DNA of 59,213 bases, taken from Bacteroidota bacterium (lineage in GTDB: Bacteria; Bacteroidota; Bacteroidia; Chitinophagales; Chitinophagaceae). The notes beneath the pieces were generated by a model. It saw only the letters and a program-made list of their open reading frames with translations. It was not told the origin of the DNA and did not search any database. The position numbers were made by a program, and so were the translations under genes. Shown piece after piece: positions 27,606 to 37,403 of the stretch. The stretch is from assembly GCA_026391455.1 (NCBI GenBank), contig JAPLEH010000015.1, positions 1 through 59,213 of the forward strand, in the 5' to 3' direction. Position 1 is the stretch's first letter. Each line of letters opens with the position of its first letter.

Positions 27606-28040
27606 TTACATACCGGGAAACCAGGTGCGACCGGAACCCACCGCCCTGAATGGCCAGGGTATTGCCACCAATAAGAACAACAATGCTACCAGCAACAGCC
27701 AGCCGGTTGTTTTATAATTCAACACTTTGGCCTTACCTCTTGCCACGGTAATTACACCAATGGCCAGTACCATCAGCAAGGGATGCTCCACCCAGAAGAA
27801 CCGGTAAAAAGAATCCTTCATGAGTTGCACATTTTCGGGCAACCCTTTGGTAATGCCATAGCGGCCCCAGAATAACTGGTATAGCCCGATGAGCAGCATC
27901 ACATGTGATGCGATCATCAGCCATAAACTCGATTTACGAATACTTTCTTTTTTGGTGAATGCCTGGTACAAAGCAACCAGTAATAATATCAGAATAACCC
28001 AGCGCAGAAAACTGTGCAGATGAAGCAAGCCTTTTTCCAT
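27606..28040 (-). CDS. Small four-helix membrane protein
   Basis: 144 residues from the ATG at 28040 (MEKGLLHLHSFLRWVIL); the in-frame ATG 51 bases upstream adds Cys-rich residues not expected in a membrane protein. Four membrane helices are predicted by eye (about 8-28, 37-58, 83-101, 113-133). His residues in the first two helices (HLHSFLRW, ASHVMLL) and the WVEHPLL motif resemble cytochrome b-type membrane proteins found in Bacteroidota, so heme binding is possible but not shown. A good promoter lies upstream. Confidence 0.72.
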   Translation of the reverse strand: MEKGLLHLHSFLRWVILILLLVALYQAFTKKESIRKSSLWLMIASHVMLLIGLYQLFWGRYGITKGLPENVQLMKDSFYRFFWVEHPLLMVLAIGVITVARGKAKVLNYKTTGWLLLVALLFLLVAIPWPFRAVGSGRTWFPGM

Positions 28041-28060
28041 TGCAGTAATTTTAGTATGGC

Positions 28061-28091
28061 CAAAACTACAACAGCCACACCGCAACATCAA
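28061..28091 (-). promoter_or_regulatory. Promoter of the small membrane protein gene
   Basis: Minus strand TTG (28091-28089), 20-base spacer, TAGTTTTG (28068-28061); both boxes exact. The transcript would start about 15 bases before the ATG at 28040. Confidence 0.65.
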
Positions 28092-28193
28092 ATATTGTTG
28101 AAGCGGAAGCCGGGCATTCCCGGAAAAACAGACTCTGGCACAATAAGACCCTCCGCATCAGTGAGGGGGAAAAACTGATTTTTGCAGGGATCT

Positions 28194-29291
28194 TTATTCT
28201 TCCCAATCCGCTACAAATACATTGGTATCGCGCGTACCCCCGTTATTCCGGTTACTGCAGAATACGATCTTTTTTCCGTTGGGAGAAAACATCGGGAAGG
28301 CATCGAATCCTTTATCGCGACTGATCTTCTGGAGATTGGTACCATCTTCATTGATGGTATAGAGATTGAAGGGAAATCCTCTTTTATATTCATGATTGGA
28401 TGCAAAAATGATCCGCTTATTATCGGGCATGTATGCAGGAGCCCAGTTGGCCTGACCATAACTCGTTACCTGGTGTGCATTTGATCCATCGGCATTGGCC
28501 ACCCATACTTCCATATTGGTGGGAGCTACCAGGTTTTCGGCCAGCAGGTCTTTATACTCTTTGATCTCGGCATCTGTTTTAGGACGGGAAGCCCTCCAGA
28601 TCAGTTTGGTGCCATCGGGACTAAACCAGGCACCCCCATCATATCCCAGCATATTAGTCACTCGTTTTTCAGCGCCGGTTTCCAGGTTCATAATGTACAG
28701 GTCAATGTCCCCGTCTTTATCGCTGGTATAAAGCATTTGTTTGCCATCGGGCGATAAAGTGGCTTCTGCATCATACCCTTTGGAGTGGGTGAGTTGCTTT
28801 ACAATTTTACCATCGAGATCTGCCATAAAAATATCATAGCTATCATACAGCGGCCAGATATATTTATTGCCATATTTGGCCCTGTCTGGTGTGGCTGGGC
28901 AAGCTTCGCTCCCAAGATGTGTAGATGCATAAATGATATGCTTGCCATCTTTTGTAAAGAAGGGGCAGGTAGTACGGCCTTTCCCAGTACTGATGAGCTT
29001 ATAGGTAAAAGGCTGACCGGGCTTGGGTACTTTACCCATGAATATCTGGTCGCAGTTGATGCCTTCTTTGGGGTTGGTACGTTGAAACACCAGGTATTTG
29101 CTATCGTAACTCCAATAGGCTTCTGCATTATCACCACCAGATGTGAGCTGCTGTATATTCTTCAGGTGTGTTTCCTCGGGATACTTGAGGGTATCAGCAA
29201 CCACATTACCCGACTGGCCCATTTTGGCGCTGTTGCTGCATGAAATATACAGTAGCATCACAACAGGAAGAACAGATACAAGTTTTTTCAT
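28194..29291 (-). CDS. TolB-like beta-propeller lipoprotein (PD40 repeats)
   Basis: 365 residues from the ATG at 29291 (MKKLVSVLPVVML), which gives a lipoprotein signal with Cys in LYISCSNS. Repeated WD40-like PD40 motifs follow: YWSYDSKYLVFQRTNP, CPFFTKDGKHIIYAST, ATLSPDGKQMLYTSDKDGDIDLY, AWFSPDGTKLIWRASRP, APAYMPDNKRIIFASN, FPMFSPNGKKIVFCSNR. Six or seven blades make a beta-propeller. Such proteins act as periplasmic scaffolds or peptidase companions; here no peptidase is adjacent, so the partner is unknown. Divergent from a TPR lipoprotein. Confidence 0.88.
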   Translation of the reverse strand: MKKLVSVLPVVMLLYISCSNSAKMGQSGNVVADTLKYPEETHLKNIQQLTSGGDNAEAYWSYDSKYLVFQRTNPKEGINCDQIFMGKVPKPGQPFTYKLISTGKGRTTCPFFTKDGKHIIYASTHLGSEACPATPDRAKYGNKYIWPLYDSYDIFMADLDGKIVKQLTHSKGYDAEATLSPDGKQMLYTSDKDGDIDLYIMNLETGAEKRVTNMLGYDGGAWFSPDGTKLIWRASRPKTDAEIKEYKDLLAENLVAPTNMEVWVANADGSNAHQVTSYGQANWAPAYMPDNKRIIFASNHEYKRGFPFNLYTINEDGTNLQKISRDKGFDAFPMFSPNGKKIVFCSNRNNGGTRDTNVFVADWEE

Positions 29292-29326
29292 TTTTTTTCG
29301 TTTTACAGCCAACCGGCCTATGCCGG

Positions 29327-29334
29327 CAAAGGTA
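29327..29334 (-). promoter_or_regulatory. -7 element for the TolB-like gene
   Basis: Minus strand TACCTTTGCCGG: exact TAnnTTTG with a CCG discriminator like that of the rRNA promoters, 36 bases before the ATG at 29291. No TTG at the expected distance. Confidence 0.5.
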
Positions 29335-29392
29335 TTTTTTGGCAGTCCTGCTATTGTCAGGTTATTGTCATACCTCGGTTTTAAAAATCAAT

Positions 29393-29400
29393 TAGTTTTG
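29393..29400 (+). promoter_or_regulatory. -7 element abutting the TPR lipoprotein start
   Basis: TAGTTTTG ends only 5 bases before the ATG at 29406, so transcription should start at or within a few bases of the start codon. A TTG at 29365 is 25 bases away, somewhat long. Confidence 0.5.
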
Positions 29401-29405
29401 CCAGC

Positions 29406-30407
29406 ATGAAGGTTGCAAAAATAGCGATACCCCTTGTCTCCCTGCTGATAATAATCAGCAGTTGTAGTGACAAAAAACAAGAAGGTAAATATGATGATAT
29501 CCTTAGCCAGCCGATATTCCGGGGTGTGACGGACAGTATCCGGCAGTTTCCGGACAAGGAAGCACTTTACTTCAGGCGGGCGGTATTGCTGAACACGAAT
29601 GATTTTCCGGAGCCTGCGCTGGAAGATTTCAGGAAAGCCTGGTCGCTAAAGAAAAGGGAGTCCTTTGCACTGGGAATCAGTACCATTTTACTGGAAAAAA
29701 AGCCAGAAGAAGCCATTCGTTTTTTAGAAGGGGCTATCAAGGAATTACCCGAAAGCCGGCTGCTGCAACTGAGCCTTGCCCGTGCCCTGGCAGCCCAAAA
29801 CAAAGTAGATGAAGCCCTGGTCATTTGTAATAAAATTTTACAGCAGAATCCGCAACAAGTGGACCTGCTCAAAATGAAAGCTGATCTGCTGTACAAAAAA
29901 GGAAATAATGCCGAAGCCCTTTCGATTCTGGAAAAAGCCTACCAGTTGACTCCCTATGAGATCGAACTGAATTATATACTGGCGCTGAATTATGCTGAAA
30001 CCGGAAACCCAAAGGTCATTACACTGTGTGATTCCCTGATAAAGGTGGATACGGCGGGCCTGCATGCCGAACCCTATTATTACAAGGGTATTTATTATGC
30101 TACCAGGAAGGAAACGGCCAGTGCCATTTCCATGTTTGACGCCTCCATAAAACATGACTATACTTTTATCAATAGCTATATTGAAAAAGGCAGTCTGTTG
30201 TACGAACTGAAGCGATATCCCGAAGCGCTGAAGGTGTTCAATCTGGCTCTCACAATTTCCCCCGATTATGCAGACAATTATTACTGGATCGGAAAATGCC
30301 AGGAAGCGATGGGACAAAAGGAAGAAGCCAAACTCAACTACCAGCGTACTTTAGGTATTGATAAAGATTTTAAAGAAGCCCGGGAAGCATTGGAGCGGAT
30401 GAAGTAA
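29406..30407 (+). CDS. TPR repeat lipoprotein
   Basis: 333 residues. Lipoprotein signal with lipobox Cys in LIIISSCSDKK (about residue 20). Then tetratricopeptide repeats, seen as LYFRRAVLLNTNDFPEPALEDFRKAW, LLQLSLARALAAQNKVDEALVICNKILQQNP, DLLYKKGNNAEALSILEKAYQLTPYEIE, and ALKVFNLALTISPDYADNYYWIGKCQEAMGQKEEAKLNYQRTLGID. TPR arrays form protein-binding solenoids; here probably on the periplasmic face of a membrane. Partner unknown. The mRNA may be leaderless. The next gene, rpe, follows after 133 bases of word repeats. Confidence 0.88.
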   Translation: MKVAKIAIPLVSLLIIISSCSDKKQEGKYDDILSQPIFRGVTDSIRQFPDKEALYFRRAVLLNTNDFPEPALEDFRKAWSLKKRESFALGISTILLEKKPEEAIRFLEGAIKELPESRLLQLSLARALAAQNKVDEALVICNKILQQNPQQVDLLKMKADLLYKKGNNAEALSILEKAYQLTPYEIELNYILALNYAETGNPKVITLCDSLIKVDTAGLHAEPYYYKGIYYATRKETASAISMFDASIKHDYTFINSYIEKGSLLYELKRYPEALKVFNLALTISPDYADNYYWIGKCQEAMGQKEEAKLNYQRTLGIDKDFKEAREALERMK

Positions 30408-30507
30408 ATGTGAAAATACGATAATGAGCAAATGTGGAAATGATGGAGGTAGCGAATTGTTGCGAACAACATTATCACATTATTAAATTATAGAATTATC
30501 ACATTAA
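30408..30507. repeat. Word repeat region between the TPR gene and rpe
   Basis: Words of the form AATGTGGAAATG and, at 30471-30507, ATTATCACATTATTAAATTATAGAATTATCACATT. It resembles the repeat at 12014-12060 in reverse complement (ATGTGCTAAT / ATTATCACAT). Confidence 0.5.
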
Positions 30508-30540
30508 GTATTCCTGTATCTTGCACCGCAAATTCCTCCC

Positions 30541-31188
30541 ATGCCGATCATAGCTCCTTCCCTGTTATCTGCCAATTTTCTGAACCTGCAGGCTGATTGT
30601 GATATGCTCAATGCCAGTGAAGCAGACTGGTATCACCTGGATGTGATGGATGGTCGCTTTGTTCCCAATATCAGTTTTGGCCCCATGCTCGTTGAATTTT
30701 TCCGCAAGGCCACTACTAAGGTATGCGATGTACACCTGATGATACTGGAGCCGGAGAAATATGCAGAGCAGTTTAAAAATGCAGGCGCCGATTACCTCAC
30801 TGTGCATATGGAGGCATGTACACACCTGCACCGGAATATGCAACAGATCCGTTCGCTGGGTATGAAAGCCGGTGTGGCACTCAATCCGCATACACCTGTT
30901 TCCACGTTGAGTGATATACTGGGTGATATTGATATGGTATGCCTGATGAGCGTGAACCCCGGCTTTGGCGGGCAGAAATTCATACTCCATACACTCGAAA
31001 AGATCAAACAACTCCGTGCTATGATCAATGAAAAAAAGGCGCCTGTGCTGATCGAAATTGACGGGGGCGTAACACTCGATAATGCTCCTTCCATACTGGC
31101 CGCCGGGGCCGATGTGTTGGTGGCGGGGAATACGGTGTTTAAGTCGGCAGACCCGATAAAAACGATACAACAATTGAAATCGCTTTGA
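30541..31188 (+). CDS. rpe: Ribulose-phosphate 3-epimerase
   Basis: 215 residues. Interconverts ribulose 5-phosphate and xylulose 5-phosphate in the pentose phosphate pathway. TIM-barrel motifs: PSLLSANFLNL, WYHLDVMDGRFVPNISFG with the metal-binding His and catalytic Asp, CDVHLMI, MSVNPGFGGQKF and the second catalytic Asp in IEIDGGVTL, then the phosphate site VAGNTVF. Length is normal. ATG at 30541. The sequence TATCTTGCACC 20-30 bases upstream is a promoter-like element one base short of TAnnTTTG. Confidence 0.96.
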   Translation: MPIIAPSLLSANFLNLQADCDMLNASEADWYHLDVMDGRFVPNISFGPMLVEFFRKATTKVCDVHLMILEPEKYAEQFKNAGADYLTVHMEACTHLHRNMQQIRSLGMKAGVALNPHTPVSTLSDILGDIDMVCLMSVNPGFGGQKFILHTLEKIKQLRAMINEKKAPVLIEIDGGVTLDNAPSILAAGADVLVAGNTVFKSADPIKTIQQLKSL

Positions 31189-31268
31189 TGCCTCCTTCAT
31201 GCGATTAGGCGATTTCAAAAAGGCATAAAGCCTTATTGTAAAATTCGTATCTTGTTGCATATTCACCG

Positions 31269-33791
31269 ATGAAAATGAGGTACCGCCAACTACTCTTTAC
31301 AACTGCCTTACTACTGTTTTCCTTTTTTTCTTTTTCCCAAAAAAAAGCCGCCTTCGTGTCCGGCAAAGTGGTGGATGAAAATGAGAACCCGCTGCCCAAT
31401 GTATCGGTTGTCATTCTCGGGCAGTCCAAAGGCATTGTGACCAATGATTCAGGGTACTTTCGACTGAAAGTAACGGCGGAGAAAGCCTTTGCCCTGGTAT
31501 TCAGCTATAGCGGTCGTAAATCCGCCCAACAGAATTTCCTGCTTAGCGAAAACGAAGAAGAGACCATTACCATTAGGCTCGAACGGGGAGAAAAAGTGCT
31601 GACCGAAGTGATTCTTACCGATCAGCGCGACCGCAAAGAAGCGGGCCTCATCAGACCCAATCCCAAAACGATCCTTAATCTCCCTTCGGCCGTTACCGGC
31701 GTAGAAAGCCTGATCAAAATATTCGTGGGTTCCAACAATGAACTCACTTCCCAATATTCTGTTCGGGGTGGCAGCTACGATGAGAACCTGATTTATGTAA
31801 ACGATTTCGAAGTATTTCGCCCTTATCTCGTACGAAGCGGACAACAGGAAGGCCTCAGTTTTATCAATCCGGAAATGGTGCGCAATATCAGTTTTTACAA
31901 TGGCGGCTTTCAGGCCCGCTATGGTGATAAGCTGAGCAGTGTACTGGACATTCAATACAAAAAACCGAAACGCTTCGGTGGTTCTGCCTATGTAGGCATT
32001 CTTGAACAGGGATTGCAGATCGAAAACGCGAGCCGCAATGGAAAATTTAGTTACTTACTCGGCATCCGCAACCGGAGCAACCGCAACCTGCTCAGCAGCC
32101 AGGAGACCAAAGGAAATTATGTACCATCTTCTGCCGATTTCCAGGCCTTGCTCAGTTACCAGTTCAGCCCCAAATGGTCGGCTGAATTGCTGAGTAATAT
32201 TTCACAAACAAAATTTACACTGATCCCGCAATCCAGTCAGCTTACCACATCGGTATTCTCCCCGGTATTCAGTGCCACCATCGGGGTGGATATTGCTTTT
32301 GAAGGAAGGGAAAAAGACCAGTACCAGACGAATATGCTGGGCCTGGCATTCATCAACCAGGTGAATAAAAAACTCCGGCTGAAATGGATGATGTCCCGTT
32401 TTGAAAATGATGAGCAGGAAAATATTGATATCACCGGCGCCTATTTGTTTGGAGAAAGGGATTTTGATAAACGCAATCCCACTTTTGGTCTGATTGTAAA
32501 CCCGCTCGGTGCTGGCGTATACCAGACATGGGCCCGCAATACACTCAATATTGAAAACTGGAATGTATCACACAAAGGAAATTATGATCTCGGTAAACAT
32601 GCCGTACAATGGGGCCTGAGTTATGACAAGACCACTATCGGAGATAAACTCAATGAATGGGAGTTTCAGGATTCTGCTGGCTATTCATTGCCCTATCAAC
32701 CGAATCTGCTCCGGTTGAATAAGTCAGTAAAGTCAACCGCATCACTGGATATAGATAAATTTTCGGGCTATATTCAGGACAATATTTTATTAGGAAAAGA
32801 TTCCTCCCATGCGGTCACGCTGACAGCAGGCGTGCGTTTCAATTATAATACGCTCAACCAGGAATTCCTCATCTCCCCCCGTATCGGTGCCAGTTGGAAA
32901 CCTAAATGGAAAAAAGATATCATCTTCCGCGCGGCAGCCGGTATGTACAGTCAACCTCCCTTCTACCGCGAACTGCGCCGATACAATGGCACCGTGAATA
33001 CCCAACTGAAATCGCAGAAAAGCATACAGGCCGTGGCAGGCTTTGATTACAATTTCATAGGAATCGGTGGAAGACCCATGCGCTGGACCACCGAAGCCTA
33101 TTATAAAAACATGACCGACGTAGTGCCGTATGATGTAGACAATGTACGCATCCGCTACTTCGGGGAAAACAATGCAAAAGCCTATGCGGCAGGGGTGGAA
33201 ATGCGCCTCCATGGCGAACTGGTGGAAGATGCGGAAAGCTGGATCAGTCTGGGCATCATGAAAACGGCAGAAGATATCAGCGGTGATCATTACTACCGGT
33301 ACAAAAATGCTGCAGGTGAATTCATTACAGCACAGAGCACTGACCAGGTGGTGACAGACAGTGTGCGCAATGATGTAGGCTGGCTGCGACGCCCCAACGA
33401 CAGACGTATCACCTTCGGGATGTACTTTTCGGATTACCTGCCCACCAATAAGAACTTCAAAGTTTATCTGAATTTGCTTTATGGCAGCAATATGCCTTAC
33501 AATATTCCGGGTGCAGTACGATACCGCAATGCAGCCGTGATAGAACCGTATATCCGCTGCGATATCGGTTTCAGTGCATTGCTGGTGGATGACGACCGAA
33601 GCAAACGAAGGAGCCACTCCCCTTTCCGTAATTTTGATAATATCTGGGCCAGTCTCGAAGTGTTCAATATCATTGACCGGGCCAATACCATCTCTTATCT
33701 GTTTGTAAAGGATTTTTCGAATACGGTTTATCTCCTTCCGAACCGTCTTACACCACGGCTGATCAATTTTAAGATTGTGGCACGCTGGTAA
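31269..33791 (+). CDS. TonB-dependent receptor with N-terminal carboxypeptidase-regulatory-like domain
   Basis: 840 residues. Signal peptide (1-26, FFSFSQ). A carboxypeptidase regulatory-like beta sandwich at about 33-110 (VSGKVVDENENPLPNVSVVILGQSKGIVTNDSG). A plug domain at about 120-230 (SRGG-like motif SVRGGSYDENLIYVNDFEV, then NGGFQARYGDKLSSVLDI). The rest is a large beta-barrel of alternating aromatic strands, ending in NFKIVARW. Such receptors import substrates across the outer membrane using TonB. There is no SusD partner next to it, so the substrate need not be a glycan. Single-gene unit. Confidence 0.9.
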   Translation: MKMRYRQLLFTTALLLFSFFSFSQKKAAFVSGKVVDENENPLPNVSVVILGQSKGIVTNDSGYFRLKVTAEKAFALVFSYSGRKSAQQNFLLSENEEETITIRLERGEKVLTEVILTDQRDRKEAGLIRPNPKTILNLPSAVTGVESLIKIFVGSNNELTSQYSVRGGSYDENLIYVNDFEVFRPYLVRSGQQEGLSFINPEMVRNISFYNGGFQARYGDKLSSVLDIQYKKPKRFGGSAYVGILEQGLQIENASRNGKFSYLLGIRNRSNRNLLSSQETKGNYVPSSADFQALLSYQFSPKWSAELLSNISQTKFTLIPQSSQLTTSVFSPVFSATIGVDIAFEGREKDQYQTNMLGLAFINQVNKKLRLKWMMSRFENDEQENIDITGAYLFGERDFDKRNPTFGLIVNPLGAGVYQTWARNTLNIENWNVSHKGNYDLGKHAVQWGLSYDKTTIGDKLNEWEFQDSAGYSLPYQPNLLRLNKSVKSTASLDIDKFSGYIQDNILLGKDSSHAVTLTAGVRFNYNTLNQEFLISPRIGASWKPKWKKDIIFRAAAGMYSQPPFYRELRRYNGTVNTQLKSQKSIQAVAGFDYNFIGIGGRPMRWTTEAYYKNMTDVVPYDVDNVRIRYFGENNAKAYAAGVEMRLHGELVEDAESWISLGIMKTAEDISGDHYYRYKNAAGEFITAQSTDQVVTDSVRNDVGWLRRPNDRRITFGMYFSDYLPTNKNFKVYLNLLYGSNMPYNIPGAVRYRNAAVIEPYIRCDIGFSALLVDDDRSKRRSHSPFRNFDNIWASLEVFNIIDRANTISYLFVKDFSNTVYLLPNRLTPRLINFKIVARW

Positions 33792-33976
33792 ATAAAAAGC
33801 CTTTTGCCCAACATGAAAAAAGGGGTTCTTATAATCCCTGCCTTGCTGATTTGGCTTCCGATTATCATGGTATTGTCAGTTATACATTTTTTGCTTCCTC
33901 AATTGTAATAAGGCTGTCATTGCTGATAAGCCTGACAACTTACAGGATAACAAACTGTTCTAATAAAAAAAAATGT

Positions 33977-34510
33977 ATGAAAAATAAATGTACCTTCCTC
34001 AGTTGCTTATTGGTTCTGTTTGTAATGAATACAAACCTGAGCGCCCAGATCGGCAAATTACACACCTGGAATCTGAGTATAGGTGCAGACCTCGCATATC
34101 CGGAGAATACATTCCGGAAAACCCATAGCTGGGGATATGGCAGCACTATTAAATCCGAATATGTATTTGCCAATCATACCAGCGTAACCGGTTCTGTTGG
34201 CTTCTACCAATTTTCTTCGAAAACCAACCTGCTCAATCCGGGTGGGGAACGCCTTACTGGTGTACCCATTAAACTCGGCGGAAGGTATTATTTTGGAAAT
34301 TTTTATCTGGGTGGTGATGCAGGTCTGTTGTTGCAAGGTGGTTACAAGAAGAATGAAGGATTTGCTTACTCTTTTTTACTGGGTGATGAGTTGATCACGG
34401 GGAAACATGGTAACAGTCTGGATATCAGTTTCCGGTACGAGTCCTGGGTAACAGAAATCCGCAGATCATTTGTAGGGTTGAGGCTGGCTTATGAATTCAG
34501 GTTGAGGTAA
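33977..34510 (+). CDS. Small outer-membrane beta-barrel protein
   Basis: 177 residues from the ATG at 33977 (MKNKCTFLSCLLVLFVMNTNLSAQ), which gives a clean signal peptide; an in-frame ATG 126 bases upstream is not credible. The mature protein is glycine- and aromatic-rich with alternating strands (WNLSIGADLAYPE, VTGSVGFYQFSS, GRYYFGNFYLGGDAGLLLQGG) and ends FVGLRLAYEFRLR, typical of eight-stranded outer-membrane barrels. Function not recognised; stands 186 bases downstream of the TonB receptor. Confidence 0.72.
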   Translation: MKNKCTFLSCLLVLFVMNTNLSAQIGKLHTWNLSIGADLAYPENTFRKTHSWGYGSTIKSEYVFANHTSVTGSVGFYQFSSKTNLLNPGGERLTGVPIKLGGRYYFGNFYLGGDAGLLLQGGYKKNEGFAYSFLLGDELITGKHGNSLDISFRYESWVTEIRRSFVGLRLAYEFRLR

Positions 34511-34781
34511 TGCAATTGTTCGTCTTTGCGACGCTGTGTTGATTTTCTGTCGTCTGCTCATTCAATTGACTCTGGTTTCTTTTACTGAAAAAAGGTGTAC
34601 CTGTTTATAAACAACCTTGGATACAGGTACTGTATATACATTATTCTGTCTACGGTTATAGCCGCAACTCAAGTAAATCCAGGGTGTAATGGAACGCAGG
34701 CCTGATACCAGAAAGAAAAAACGTATAAAAAGGGGTATGGAAAAATAAAAAAAGGAGTATCTATAAATATACTTATGTCTA

Positions 34782-37235
34782 TTAAAACCATTTACCCTTT
34801 CTTTTATCCCATGTCGTTATACCCACTTTAAATTGAACCGGGTTATTGAATTGATTGGCGACCGAACCTACTACGTACACCCCCAGTTTAAATTTACCTA
34901 CCTGGTTGAATGGGAATTTGAATATCCTCTCCACGCCGGTAAATAATTCCCCATATCGCAGGTTGCGTTCTTTTGCAATAAGAAATCCCGCACCGGCCAC
35001 TTCCCTTAATCCGATTTTTTTAAAGAAAGGAATTTTATTCAGTAGTGCGCCATTGAATTCATGCAGGTAATGCCCTTCATAAAAACGGCTGAATACCGGG
35101 AAAGTGGAATCGAGTGATTGAAATGCTTCATTTGGGTTTAAGAATAATAACGGATCTCCCCTTCGCTGGTATTTATAATCTACCAGCCGCAAATCTTTCT
35201 GATTAAAAAAAGAACCTGTTCGTACTGTGTAAGAAGAGTTGCCCATTATTCCCAATTTTACCGACTGCTGAATGGCCAGTTCCAGATAGTCAAAATTGAT
35301 CTTACTGCCGAAAACACCCGGTATACCTTTTTTCCACAGTACATAAAACGTAGGCCAAACGGATCCCAGTATCACTTTCTCTTTTGGTTCCCGGATATAC
35401 CGCTGATGTGGCGTATACTCTACCCTGACCCGTGCATATAATGCATTATACGATGGAAAACTCACCGCAATATTATTATCCAGCACGCTACCAAAAAGGC
35501 TGTCCACCCGTTCATTGGTCTTGTAATCGCTCACCGACCGGCGAAAGGCCATATCGGCATTGGTAAAGACATATAATCCGTTGGCCACTTCCACACTATG
35601 CCCTACCCCAATCGCTTCGTGCAGATATACATTACTCCGCTTGATCATGTTTATCCAGGCATCTCCGCTGAAAATATATTCAAAATTCTTCTCCGCTGTT
35701 GCATAAATATAACCCCGGTGCAACGGATTGTATAAATGTGTTGCCCGGAGGGCACCGTTGAGGTCTTTATTCCGTAATCCAAAACTTAATTCGGTAAAAA
35801 CATAAATATTCTTGCGGGAAGGGAATGTTTTTGAATAACCCACCATCGGTTGTATTCGGGTACCACCGAACTGTATTGGCTGGTAGAGGCTGAGGAGGGA
35901 CGGCAAATTCCAGTTACTTCTTTTTTCATGGTTATTTAAATCTTGTCCCTTGTACAAAACCTTTTGCCAGGTTATCCTGTTGATCACCCTATCCACAGAA
36001 TCCAGGTAAGCTTTTGTATGTGTGGCCCGGTATATACTGTCGCGGTAATGGATTACCCGCAATTCCTTTTCTGTAAGGGGCTCAGTACGGTTGGCCACCC
36101 AGAAACTGCTATCCTGCTCATAAGCTTTTGCCGAAGCCGAGCTTACTTCTGTACCAAAATATTTCTTATCGAATTTTTTATTCAACACATAATCCTGGTA
36201 TGTAACCAATGTATGACCCGATGACTTTCTTTTGCCCGATTGTGCCCGATAAGTAAACTCCTGTCTGTTCAGCATCCAGGCCTTCCCGGCCACCCGTTCA
36301 TATTGTTGTTCCACTTCAAAAAAATCATATCCCGCAAGGTGATATTTTGGAAACCGGAGTTTTGTATGAAGTATCGCCCAACTACCTTCCGCAATAGTTA
36401 CTTCTCCTTCTACCGTAGCATTACTCATTTGCCTTGGACGAATACTGATCGTATATATCTTTTGACTGTTAATGGTTGCAGTACTTACCGTTTTAAAACG
36501 ATAGGCCATCAGGCCGCTATAACTGAAGGGTGATAAAAAAGTAGTAGAGGAAATGCCGGGTACATATACCAGGTTATTGTAGAAATTAAAATCACCCTCT
36601 GTTGTGGAGAGATAAAATAACTGTTCTGCATTCCCTTTTTTGGAGATGCCCAGCCTTTCTTCTTTAGTTTCCTTTGGTGGTTTACGGTCGAGCCGCAATA
36701 CGATTTCAGCAAATGAAACCTGATTCAGGGCTTTATTTGCCTGTAATGTGTCCGTCAATTTTGCTTTTGCTGGTTTCTTACTTCCGGATGAATCTTCCTG
36801 TACTGCTTTGATATAGACCTTGCAGGAATAAGCGCCAGCGGCTCCGGCGATACTGTCCTTATTGCGTATCACATTACGTATATAATCCTCCGCCCTGTCT
36901 TTAAATTTACCTTTGATGGTAACTGCGATAAGCGTAGCCACTTCTGCCTCCAGGATAAAATCAAGTTGAGAAGGTTCCTTTTTAATGATCACCGGCATCA
37001 CCAGCACTTTATAGCCTACCATACTAATCACCAGTTCGTAATTGCCTGGCTCCAACTTCAGTTCATAGCTGCCATCTTCTTTGGTGATACTCCCCTGATG
37101 AAATTCCTTTACCTGTACACTGGCAAAGGCAAGTGGTTCTTGTTTACTGTTAAGCACACGGCCATAAAGCTTAAACTCCTGAGAGGATGCGCTCAAATAA
37201 AAAAAACCTGATATGATGAAAAGAATAATTCTCAT
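34782..37235 (-). CDS. DUF5686 outer-membrane protein with carboxypeptidase-regulatory-like domain
   Basis: 817 residues. Signal peptide 1-18. Carboxypeptidase-regulatory-like domain at about 22-95 (KLYGRVLNSKQEPLAFASVQVKE, GSYELKLEPGNYELVISMVGYK). The remainder matches DUF5686: RAEDYIRNVIRNKDSI, VPGISSTTFLSPFSYSGLMAYRF, and a C-terminal outer-membrane barrel (GVERIFKFPFNQVGKFKLGVYVV, ending KRKGKWF). The family is widespread in Bacteroidota, unassigned in function and probably linked to envelope upkeep. No TonB plug is present. It appears to be transcribed alone. Confidence 0.85.
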   Translation of the reverse strand: MRIILFIISGFFYLSASSQEFKLYGRVLNSKQEPLAFASVQVKEFHQGSITKEDGSYELKLEPGNYELVISMVGYKVLVMPVIIKKEPSQLDFILEAEVATLIAVTIKGKFKDRAEDYIRNVIRNKDSIAGAAGAYSCKVYIKAVQEDSSGSKKPAKAKLTDTLQANKALNQVSFAEIVLRLDRKPPKETKEERLGISKKGNAEQLFYLSTTEGDFNFYNNLVYVPGISSTTFLSPFSYSGLMAYRFKTVSTATINSQKIYTISIRPRQMSNATVEGEVTIAEGSWAILHTKLRFPKYHLAGYDFFEVEQQYERVAGKAWMLNRQEFTYRAQSGKRKSSGHTLVTYQDYVLNKKFDKKYFGTEVSSASAKAYEQDSSFWVANRTEPLTEKELRVIHYRDSIYRATHTKAYLDSVDRVINRITWQKVLYKGQDLNNHEKRSNWNLPSLLSLYQPIQFGGTRIQPMVGYSKTFPSRKNIYVFTELSFGLRNKDLNGALRATHLYNPLHRGYIYATAEKNFEYIFSGDAWINMIKRSNVYLHEAIGVGHSVEVANGLYVFTNADMAFRRSVSDYKTNERVDSLFGSVLDNNIAVSFPSYNALYARVRVEYTPHQRYIREPKEKVILGSVWPTFYVLWKKGIPGVFGSKINFDYLELAIQQSVKLGIMGNSSYTVRTGSFFNQKDLRLVDYKYQRRGDPLLFLNPNEAFQSLDSTFPVFSRFYEGHYLHEFNGALLNKIPFFKKIGLREVAGAGFLIAKERNLRYGELFTGVERIFKFPFNQVGKFKLGVYVVGSVANQFNNPVQFKVGITTWDKRKGKWF

Positions 37236-37403
37236 GTTGCAGATAGCCGGTATACCGGTTAAAAATGCAACAAACCAACCGATGGTTGTATGTCGGTGAA
37301 CTTTATTATAAAATTATTAACGTATTGCCTGAAGAAAGGATACATGAAGAAAATCAGGCTGAGTGAATGTTTCCTATGGGGTTTTCAAATTATTATTGTA
37401 GTA

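Noticed and set aside
32790-33617. 275-codon minus-strand frame inside the TonB receptor
   Set aside because: It is antisense to a well-supported barrel sequence and has no recognisable domain.
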